DNA from: Physcousia sp015060555
Lineage (GTDB): Bacteria; Bacteroidota; Bacteroidia; Bacteroidales; Bacteroidaceae
Assembly: GCA_015060555.1 (NCBI GenBank)
Contig: SUYG01000020.1
Span: 1 to 64,000, forward strand
Length of the DNA stretch: 64,000 bases
Direction: 5' to 3'
The translations under genes were made by a program, and so were the position numbers. How positions within the stretch are numbered: the stretch's first letter is position 1; each line of letters opens with the position of its first letter. Under the pieces are notes generated by a model. The model worked only from the letters and a program-made list of their open reading frames with translations, ran no database searches and was not told the DNA's origin. Below, piece by piece: positions 8,484-16,355 of this stretch.

Positions 8484-11400
8484 ATGAGAAAATTTACTAA
8501 ATTATTGCTTACCGCAATGCTCCTTGTAGCAGGAGTGGGGACGGTGAATGCAACGAAAACTTATGCGTCATTCAGCGCTGCTGTTGGATGCACTTGGGAT
8601 TCTGGTACCAACACCATGGGGTTTACTGCTGTTAATGGATGGCAGATTCTTTTGACAGGTTTTCCAGGAGGCGACATAACGGCCTACAAACAATTTCATG
8701 CAACGCTATCAGGCATGAGCGATAACATAGGATCCGTGCGATTAAGAATCAAAGACAAAAGCGATCATTATGCCGATGTTAATCTTGTAACAGGCGAAAA
8801 CAACATTAATCTCGCAGCATTATCTGCTTCCAATCCCACTTGTGACTTCACAAATATTAATGACATCACAATATGGAGTCCGACAAGTGCTGCAGCAGGA
8901 AAAGTCGTCGATGGCGAGCACCCTGCTTCCGTCACCATAACAAACGCATATATAGAGAGTGGTATCACGGGCTTTGGCAATGTAATTACGTCCTTATCCG
9001 GCATCACGGATGGGACAAGGTTCGTTATCAGTGACAACGGAACAAAGGCTAAATACTTCTATAACAGTGGTAGCGCTAATGAAAACAAGAATGCAAATGT
9101 CGAGGATGTGCCTGCTGATGCTTATTGTTATTTCACGCTGGAGAAATACAACGATGGAGATATACCTAATACTACATCTCCAGCAGACAATATCTACCGA
9201 ATCAAAATCACCAATGCCGAAGACGAAGGGTATCCTAATGGCTCAAATGGCGGTTGCTACTTGAACGCTGTTCTTAGTTTTTCGGATGTCGTGATTTCTG
9301 GTCCGGAAGCAGGTTGGAGCAATGTCGGAAATGAAAAGAAAGATGCCTTGTGGTATGTTACATACGATGCGGAGAAAGGCTTCTCCTTCCAAAATGTCTA
9401 TAAGGCTGAAAATAGTCTTAAATCTTGGCTATCTATTGGCAATAACCTCGTAGCCGATCAGCAATACGTGACGCTTTATGAGCGCATTGACTTTGGCGTG
9501 AACACGACAGTCGATATGAATGTCAACATCACCGTTGACGAAGAGACTCGTAGCTATCAGCTCTATGTTCCGGCCAATGTGGACGAAGACTGCCCGCTTG
9601 TGATTTCGTTGCACGGTGCCGGCGGTCATAGCACAGACTATAGCCCATTCCGAAAGGCTGTTGCTGACGCGGAGGGTTGCATTGTGGCTTATCCGCAGGG
9701 TAAGACCATACACTTTTCCGTCCTCGATACCGACAATACTGGCTGGGATGCCTCTGGCGAAGAGAACAAAGATGTGGAATTTCTGAAGGCTGTCATCGAG
9801 GATGTGGCCTCGAAGTATCAGATAGACCGCAAGCGCATCTACTGCTGCGGCTTCTCCAACGGCGGCATGATGACCTACGCTATGGCCAATGCCTGCAGCA
9901 ACGAGATTGCTGCATTCGCCTCCATCAGCGGCTATCCAATCAACGAGTTCCACCTGCGCCATGCTGACGAACGCCCCATCCCGTTCTTGCATATTCACGG
10001 CAAGGCAGATGATTTCGTTCTGTATGCAAAGATGCCAACGATTGTTGATGAGATGGTAGCCCGCCTCGGTGCTAATCCAGTACCCGCGACGACCTCTGGC
10101 AGCGGCTACACCAAGAACGTCTATGCAGCTGCAGACGGGAGCTTCCCCTACATATACTACGAGATTGACGGTATGGGTCACGTCGACTTTACTGACAAAA
10201 CCGAGGACGGCTCATCGGCTCAGACGATGTGGAACTTCTTCGAACAATACACCCTCGACACGCCTTGTGACAAGACGTTGAAGTGGGCTCCACGAATTGA
10301 AGAGGACGGATACGCTCCTGCGGAGCACGGCTGGACCATGAACAGCGGAACGACGTTGCTACAGTTCGGTGGTGACTACCAATATACCGTTGACAACAAG
10401 AACGTTTACCATTCGCTGCAGTTCAATCGCGGCAAATATAAGCTCAGCTTTACGTCAACGGGAGCGGCTGGGAAGAAGATCGGTGTGACAATTGAAAAGC
10501 TGACCAGCCCGAATACCGTGGTGCTCAACACCACCGTCAACGCAGGTGAAGCCGCCGAATTGCCCTTCAGCGTAACCGATGGCTGGGGAGAGTACAGACT
10601 GACGATGACACGCCCCGACGCCGGCGATGCAATCACAATTAGCAACATCGCCATCAAGCAGGCAAAAAGCGAAATCGGAACAAAGACACCAGTTCTCCTT
10701 TTGAAGAATGGCGCGATAAACACATCGAATTTCGACATTACGCCAAAAGTTCCGAGTACGTTGACTACAGACAATCTTTATGCTGCAACATTCACAACTA
10801 AGGGTGCTGCAGGGTATTATAATACATTTAAATATGAAGATTTGGATGTGAGGGACTATGAAAAAGCTGTTATAAAATATAGCATCGAAGAAGGGAATGG
10901 CGAATGGCGGATTAATCTTCCTAATGGTAGCTTTCCGGCTCTTCCTATAGGTACTGATCAAACATACGAGATTGATTTAAGTAGTGTAGATACTTATGAC
11001 GATTTTACAGTTTTCTCGTGGAATCATACCGGCAAATCAATCACTATCTCTGAGGTCTATCTCTTTAAGTCAGATTATCGTGAGGTCTATGCTCTTGGTG
11101 ATCGCATTACTTTTGCAGAGGCATTGGCTACTTCCGATCCTTTCGTTGTTGTTCAAGATGGCAAGGTGCTGTGTGGCCCGCTTTCACCCTCTGATGGTTC
11201 TTTAACTTTCAAAGATGTGTCAGAAATCGAAGATTATTCCTGGACGATTGCCTTCGAGGAAGATGCAGCGAACCCTGGCAGCTATTTCATGAATCTTAAG
11301 GATAAGAACGGCACATCTAAGGGCTATATCAACGCCAGCGTTTGGTCCCATACATATCTCTCTGGGGTTAATAAAGAAACCACCAAAGGCGAGTGTCAGG

Positions 11401-12758
11401 ACGGTGCCCTTTGGACGGTGACTGATCTCGGAACTGGAAAATATTCCATTCGCAACCTTGGCGTAGCTGAAGGTAGCTATAATAACAAGCCCGGAGACGG
11501 TGACGGCGACAGGGCTGCTAAAGGACAAGGCTACTTGGCTATAACAACTGGTGGATATTGGGCTAATCATGTGACTCATTATAACACTTCTGGCGAATGG
11601 GAGTTCTATACCTTGGCTGCCACAGATCTTCCGGCCAATGATCATCTTTATTTTGGATGGGAGGATTTGACATTTACCAACGATGCTAAAGTGATTGTAG
11701 ATGAAGAGAACCAGCTAGTCGTAGATAAACGAGACTATGCTCCCTACTGGGCAGAGACCGCAAAATGGAATCTTGGTTCGTTTGATGCAACAGAATATCG
11801 CTATCTTGTTTTCTATGCTAAACGTAATCTGACACAATATGGCAATGAAGGCAATGATACTGGTGGTACTTTGTTTATCAAGGATAATTCTGGAGTGACT
11901 TTCCGTCAGGATAATTATATAAAGTATAATGGAGTTAATTATCCAGATCATATTGGAAAATTATGGATGAACAGATGGAATGAGCAACGTGCAACTGTCC
12001 TTGATCTTCAGTGGTTAGCGAACAATGATAAATTCGGTGACGGCTCAGAATGTGAAGTATTAGACATTACAAGTATCAAAGAAATCGGTGTTGCAGGAAC
12101 CTTTACTATTGGTGGTATCTTCTTCACCAATACTCTCCCTGCATATTCTGCCGGTGACTACAAACGCGGTTTTGACTCTTTTGATAAGTTCGGCACAATT
12201 TGTCTGCCATATAGCGCTGTATGCTGTGGTGCGCAGCTATATGAAATCGCAGACGCATTCAGCGGTGGCATTTCACTCGTTGAACATGAAGGTGTGATGG
12301 AAGCTGGTAAGCCCTATTTATATAAGACTTTGGAAGCTAAGAAGCAAGATGGCGGCAATGTTGACGAAACAAATGTGTATTTCTTCAAGGCCGGCTATAA
12401 CAAGGTTGACTCTCCCGTTGAGAACAATGGTCTGATTGGAACCTTCTCAGAGATTACAGCTCCTGCAGGCGCCGACTATCTTATCCTGAGCGGAAATAAG
12501 CTTTATAACACTGAGGCCTCGACCGTAACAGTCGGTGCAAACAAGGCTTATATCGACAAAACAAAAATCGAGGATATTGGTGCGGCTGTAAAAGCTTTCG
12601 TCTTAAACTTTGGCGATGATACTACGGGTATCAATGTTGTGGAAAATGAACAGCAGTCTATGGGCGAAGCCAAAATTTTCAATCTCGCAGGTCAGCGTAT
12701 GAGCAAGCTCCAGCGCGGTATCAATATCGTTAATGGTAAGAAAGTGCTTGTAAAGTAA
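8484..12758 (+). CDS. Secreted multidomain CE1-type esterase (feruloyl esterase-like)
   Basis: ATG 8484 gives MRKFTKLLLTAMLLVAGVGTVNA, a good signal peptide, and 1424 residues; the upstream part of the frame is non-coding and holds the promoter. Residues about 30-160 look like a carbohydrate-binding beta-sandwich. Residues 350-630 are a CE1/PHB-depolymerase-type esterase: RSYQLYVPANV, SLHGAGG (oxyanion region), GFSNGG with nucleophile S458, HIHGKADD and GMGHVDF (likely acid and histidine). Such enzymes release ferulate or acetate from xylan. Further beta domains follow and the end is FNLAGQRM ... GINIVNGKKVLVK, the shared sorting-type tail. The esterase part is visibly richer in G+C than the flanking domains, suggesting domain shuffling. 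Confidence 0.85.
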   Translation: MRKFTKLLLTAMLLVAGVGTVNATKTYASFSAAVGCTWDSGTNTMGFTAVNGWQILLTGFPGGDITAYKQFHATLSGMSDNIGSVRLRIKDKSDHYADVNLVTGENNINLAALSASNPTCDFTNINDITIWSPTSAAAGKVVDGEHPASVTITNAYIESGITGFGNVITSLSGITDGTRFVISDNGTKAKYFYNSGSANENKNANVEDVPADAYCYFTLEKYNDGDIPNTTSPADNIYRIKITNAEDEGYPNGSNGGCYLNAVLSFSDVVISGPEAGWSNVGNEKKDALWYVTYDAEKGFSFQNVYKAENSLKSWLSIGNNLVADQQYVTLYERIDFGVNTTVDMNVNITVDEETRSYQLYVPANVDEDCPLVISLHGAGGHSTDYSPFRKAVADAEGCIVAYPQGKTIHFSVLDTDNTGWDASGEENKDVEFLKAVIEDVASKYQIDRKRIYCCGFSNGGMMTYAMANACSNEIAAFASISGYPINEFHLRHADERPIPFLHIHGKADDFVLYAKMPTIVDEMVARLGANPVPATTSGSGYTKNVYAAADGSFPYIYYEIDGMGHVDFTDKTEDGSSAQTMWNFFEQYTLDTPCDKTLKWAPRIEEDGYAPAEHGWTMNSGTTLLQFGGDYQYTVDNKNVYHSLQFNRGKYKLSFTSTGAAGKKIGVTIEKLTSPNTVVLNTTVNAGEAAELPFSVTDGWGEYRLTMTRPDAGDAITISNIAIKQAKSEIGTKTPVLLLKNGAINTSNFDITPKVPSTLTTDNLYAATFTTKGAAGYYNTFKYEDLDVRDYEKAVIKYSIEEGNGEWRINLPNGSFPALPIGTDQTYEIDLSSVDTYDDFTVFSWNHTGKSITISEVYLFKSDYREVYALGDRITFAEALATSDPFVVVQDGKVLCGPLSPSDGSLTFKDVSEIEDYSWTIAFEEDAANPGSYFMNLKDKNGTSKGYINASVWSHTYLSGVNKETTKGECQDGALWTVTDLGTGKYSIRNLGVAEGSYNNKPGDGDGDRAAKGQGYLAITTGGYWANHVTHYNTSGEWEFYTLAATDLPANDHLYFGWEDLTFTNDAKVIVDEENQLVVDKRDYAPYWAETAKWNLGSFDATEYRYLVFYAKRNLTQYGNEGNDTGGTLFIKDNSGVTFRQDNYIKYNGVNYPDHIGKLWMNRWNEQRATVLDLQWLANNDKFGDGSECEVLDITSIKEIGVAGTFTIGGIFFTNTLPAYSAGDYKRGFDSFDKFGTICLPYSAVCCGAQLYEIADAFSGGISLVEHEGVMEAGKPYLYKTLEAKKQDGGNVDETNVYFFKAGYNKVDSPVENNGLIGTFSEITAPAGADYLILSGNKLYNTEASTVTVGANKAYIDKTKIEDIGAAVKAFVLNFGDDTTGINVVENEQQSMGEAKIFNLAGQRMSKLQRGINIVNGKKVLVK

Positions 12759-12785
12759 TCTCTAATTCTCTAATTCTTGATTGTT

Positions 12786-12971
12786 ATGAAAAAGAAATAT
12801 ATTGCACCTACGACAAATTCAATATCTGTCAATGTCTGCCAGATTGTTTGCACTTCCCTGTTTGAAGAAGGAAACGCAGGAGAAAGCGGCATCACCACTG
12901 CAGACTCTAAATTCTCCGATGACTGGGACATCTGGGGCGGCAGCTCTGATGACTATGACGACGAATATTAA
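12786..12971 (+). CDS. Small acidic protein paired with the CE1 protein
   Basis: ATG at 12786 gives 61 residues beginning MKKKYIAPTTNSISVNVCQ and ending in WDIWGGSSDDYDDEY. It lies 27 nt after the esterase gene and just before a terminator. It is the counterpart of the peptide at 6839: same MKKxYIxPT start, similar length, and FSDDWDIW plus an acidic end. Two cysteines (residues 18 and 22) are absent from the first copy. No export signal is seen. Function is unknown; a chaperone, an interaction tag or a modified-peptide precursor are only guesses. Confidence 0.78.
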   Translation: MKKKYIAPTTNSISVNVCQIVCTSLFEEGNAGESGITTADSKFSDDWDIWGGSSDDYDDEY

Positions 12972-13025
12972 TGCATGAAATAAAACAAAGACTGTAGTTA
13001 GTTATTTGTGTGTATTAGTTGTGCG

Positions 13026-13058
13026 GCCTCGCAGGGAATTTCCTTGCGGGGCTTTTAT
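13026..13058 (+). terminator. Terminator of the second cassette
   Basis: GCCTCGCAGGG pairs with CCTTGCGGGGC around a small loop and is followed by TTTTATTTT. The stem and the preceding GTTAGTT words resemble the terminator at 7055. Confidence 0.88.
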
Positions 13059-13076
13059 TTTCCTTATATAATGGTG

Positions 13077-13145
13077 GTGAGACGTTTTCCTATAGGATTA
13101 GATACAAAACGAAAGAGGGGGTTTCAGCTTTTTGTTGTATCTTTG
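13077..13145 (+). promoter_or_regulatory. Operator half-sites and promoter of the xylan operon
   Basis: GTGAGACG (13077-13084) and TAGATACA (13099-13106) are 22 bp apart; the second is a weak match, but it ends exactly 31 nt before the -7 box TATCTTTG (13138-13145), as at the other three promoters. The start codon follows 40 nt after the box. Confidence 0.6.
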
Positions 13146-13185
13146 CAGAGCAAAAAGAAAAAAACAACCAAAAAGAATACACAAA

Positions 13186-16100
13186 ATGAAGAAGATTCTC
13201 AATCGCATCTGCCTGGTCCTTCTGCTGTTAGTGGCTGGACTGCAACTCTCGGCTCAAGAGCGCCGTCCCATTGACAACCGCCATCCGCTGTGGCTCGTGC
13301 ACATCGACGTGTGGAACTCTGCCGACCCCCAGAAGATTATCGACCTGATTCCTGCTGACATCAAGCCATACGTCTGCATGAATCTGTCGCTGTCTTGCCA
13401 GTTTGACACGAAGACGGGCCAGTACCGTATGCCTCGCTATGCCGTGAGGACCTACAAGTCGTGGGCTTCGGTGTGCCAGCAGAACGGCATGTGGTTCTGC
13501 TGCCAGCCTGCCTCCGGCGGCCACACCCACATCCAGGACGACGACCTGGAGACCTTTGAATACTTCTTCAAGACCTACCCCAACTTCCTCGGATGGAACT
13601 ACGCCGAGCAGTTCTGGGGCTTCGGCGAAGCCGGCGACAAGAGCTCCACGACGACAGCCAGCCGCTGGGCGCTGTTTGCCAAGCTGGTGGAGATGTCGCA
13701 CAAGTACGGCGGCTTCCTCACCGTGAGCTGGTGTGGTGGTATCTATCACTTCAACACCGACCCCATCGCGGAGCTGAAGCTGGAGCCGCGCTTCCTGGAA
13801 GCTTGTAAGAAGTACCCCGAAGCCATCCTCTTCCTCTACAAATACACCCACGCCAGCAGCTTCTACAACAACGAGAGCGTCTGCTGGGGACCTTTCATCA
13901 GCGGCCTGACCACCAACTACGGTGTCCGCTATGACAACTGCGGATGGAACGACACCATGAGCAAACTCATGGGTGAGAACAAATGCAAGTACCCTGGCAG
14001 CGCCGGCATCGCAACGGTGATGGAGCAGACGTGCGTCAACGGCGGCGCCGTGTGGGACGGCCCGGAGCTCATCTGGACAGAGGACTTCCAGAACCTGGGC
14101 GACACGCAGAGCGACGGCTACACACGCCGCAACTGGGGCACCTTCGCCAATTTCAAGGGTATCTGGCTGGATATGTGGCGCCGCATCATCGACGGCTCGA
14201 TGTACATTCCCTCGCGACAGGAGGTGGTGGAGAAGACGAAGGTGGTGATCGTGCACAACACAGCCGACGACTTCAAGGTGCCCGATGCACTCTACAACGG
14301 CCTCTACCTGCAGACCGACCCCGCCAACCAAAAGAAAGAGGGTGCCTGGGCATACGGACAGTGGCAGAACAACCTCTGCTACTTCAAATCTACGGGCCGC
14401 TATGGTGCCATTCCCATGGTGACAGGTCTCTATGATGACTTGGCCAAGAGCATCCCCGTGCAGGTGAACAAGAGTGCCTACAGCACTCGCTGGAGCACCC
14501 AGACCAAGAAGGTCAACGAATTCAACAACCTCTATCCGCAGGTGTCGGAGGGCGACCTCTACGTGAACCGCTTCCACAACCAGTTGGTGACCTATACGCC
14601 CTACACCTACCTGAACACGAAGAAGTCGGCACAGGCCACCATACCCTTGCAGTACAACACCTGCGAATCGCTGAATCTGACCCTCAGCGAGCTCGCCAGT
14701 GCCCTCGTACGCGAATATGCCGACCACCTCGACTTCTACCTGAACAACTACCGCAGCGACAGCACCACGGCACAGACCGACGTGATCCTCATCAACGGCG
14801 TGACGGCACAGCCCTCTGTGAAGCTGACAAAGCCCTCGACGGGCGCTACGGCTCACGTGGCCACCATCGACAGCGAGAGCTACGATGCCGAGAACCAGAC
14901 CTACACCATCAACGTGAAGCACATGGGACCGGCCATCCTGAGGGTGGAGTGCTCCGGCGCTGCCACAGACCGCCTCACGGACATCCTGCCCTCCGAAGCG
15001 CTGGAACAGCCCAAGCAGCCCGAGCCCTTCAAGGGGCCCATCACTATCGAGGCAGAGAACATGGACCGCAAGAGTGTCAACATCGCCCTCACCCATTCCG
15101 GCTGGTGGGCTTCGGATCTCTTTGACTTCGCAGGCATGGGCTATGCCGAGATGCAGGCCAGCACAAGCAGCGCACTCTTCCACCAGCTGAAGCTCACTGA
15201 GGAGCAGGCCGGAGCGTACAACATCGTCATCCGCTACTGCAACAGCAGCAAGGCCGGACAGATGCGCGTCTCCGTGAACAGCAAGTCGCAGACGGTGCGC
15301 TTCGAGAAGGTGGACAAGAATGACTGGCACGAGGCCATCGTGACGGTCAACCTGAAGGCCGGCACCAACAAATTCTACCTGACGAACACCGCTGCCATCA
15401 AGATGTTCATCGACCAGATTACCTACGAGCCTGCAGGCACAGAACGCCCGAAGTACACCGTTGCCGTGCGCGAAGCAGACTTCGGCAGCGTCAGCGCTGA
15501 CGTCGAGGAGGCCGCAGCCGGACAGACGGTGACACTGACAGCCACGGCCGAAGGCGGCTATGGCCTGAAGGCGCTGAAGCTGGTCAACTCCGTCTTCTAC
15601 ACCGAGGACCGCACCATCGACTTCGAGCCGGGCTCCGACGTGGTGACCTTCACGATGCCGGATGACAACGTCGTCATACAGCCTGTGTTCTACGACCAGT
15701 GTGCCGAATATGAGCTCGACTTCACCAATGTCGCCGCAGGCGCCCTCCCCGAGGGCTGGCGCACCACCGATGGCAGCAGCGTCCGCAACTACCCCACGCA
15801 GAACTCCAGCGGTCCGCGCACCATGACTGGTCTCGTTGGCTATCAGGGCAAGGCGCTCTACTGGCGCACCACCAGTGCTGACTTCGGCAATCAGACGGCA
15901 TACCGCCTGAATCTGGTGCCCGGCGAGTATGAGCTCATCTTCGCCATGGCTGCCTGGAAGGGCACGCCGACTTATCAGGCTGCCATCCTGAACACCAGCG
16001 GCACAGCCATCGCCACCTCATCCACGCTGACAGCACGCCCCAACATCAACGGCAACGGCGCAGGCGACATCTCCTCTGCCACACGCCAGTCCCTGAAGTT

Positions 16101-16350
16101 CACGGTGACCAAGGCCGGCAACTACATCATCCAGTTCAAGGAGGTAGGCAGCGGTATGCTGGAATATCTGCTGGCTGAGTGTCGCATCAGAAACCTCGAC
16201 AAGGTCGTCGGCATCGACGGCATCGAAGTCGCAGAGCACAGCCCGCAGGGCATCTACACCACATCAGGTATCCGCATCGAGCAACTGCAGCGCGGCCTGA
16301 ATATCATCGTCGGCAACGACGGCAAGAGCCACAAGGTCATCGTGAAGTAA
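13186..16350 (+). CDS. GH98 family glycosidase with CBM modules
   Basis: ATG 13186 lies just after the promoter and gives a signal peptide (MKKILNRICLVLLLLVAG, ending LSAQ) and 1054 residues. Residues about 25-590 match GH98 in pattern: HPLWLVHIDVW, FLGWNYAEQFWG, LTVSWCGG and a GIATVMEQ segment. GH98 includes blood-group endo-galactosidases and, in gut Bacteroides, endo-xylanases acting on complex xylans; the neighbours GH115 and CE1 favour xylan. A CBM6-like module (ITIEAENMD ... FIDQITYEP), an InlB-B-repeat-like module (YTVAVREADFGSVSA) and a beta-sandwich (LDFTNVAAG ...) follow. The tail is GIYTTSGIRI ... GLNIIVGNDG. It is the first gene of a four-gene operon. Confidence 0.82.
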   Translation: MKKILNRICLVLLLLVAGLQLSAQERRPIDNRHPLWLVHIDVWNSADPQKIIDLIPADIKPYVCMNLSLSCQFDTKTGQYRMPRYAVRTYKSWASVCQQNGMWFCCQPASGGHTHIQDDDLETFEYFFKTYPNFLGWNYAEQFWGFGEAGDKSSTTTASRWALFAKLVEMSHKYGGFLTVSWCGGIYHFNTDPIAELKLEPRFLEACKKYPEAILFLYKYTHASSFYNNESVCWGPFISGLTTNYGVRYDNCGWNDTMSKLMGENKCKYPGSAGIATVMEQTCVNGGAVWDGPELIWTEDFQNLGDTQSDGYTRRNWGTFANFKGIWLDMWRRIIDGSMYIPSRQEVVEKTKVVIVHNTADDFKVPDALYNGLYLQTDPANQKKEGAWAYGQWQNNLCYFKSTGRYGAIPMVTGLYDDLAKSIPVQVNKSAYSTRWSTQTKKVNEFNNLYPQVSEGDLYVNRFHNQLVTYTPYTYLNTKKSAQATIPLQYNTCESLNLTLSELASALVREYADHLDFYLNNYRSDSTTAQTDVILINGVTAQPSVKLTKPSTGATAHVATIDSESYDAENQTYTINVKHMGPAILRVECSGAATDRLTDILPSEALEQPKQPEPFKGPITIEAENMDRKSVNIALTHSGWWASDLFDFAGMGYAEMQASTSSALFHQLKLTEEQAGAYNIVIRYCNSSKAGQMRVSVNSKSQTVRFEKVDKNDWHEAIVTVNLKAGTNKFYLTNTAAIKMFIDQITYEPAGTERPKYTVAVREADFGSVSADVEEAAAGQTVTLTATAEGGYGLKALKLVNSVFYTEDRTIDFEPGSDVVTFTMPDDNVVIQPVFYDQCAEYELDFTNVAAGALPEGWRTTDGSSVRNYPTQNSSGPRTMTGLVGYQGKALYWRTTSADFGNQTAYRLNLVPGEYELIFAMAAWKGTPTYQAAILNTSGTAIATSSTLTARPNINGNGAGDISSATRQSLKFTVTKAGNYIIQFKEVGSGMLEYLLAECRIRNLDKVVGIDGIEVAEHSPQGIYTTSGIRIEQLQRGLNIIVGNDGKSHKVIVK

Positions 16351-16355
16351 ATGTT

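Noticed and set aside
13228..15330. Long open frame on the minus strand opposite the GH98 gene
   Set aside because: It is a shadow of GC-rich codons; the translation is rich in V, H and G without any family motif, while the plus strand encodes a clear GH98 protein.
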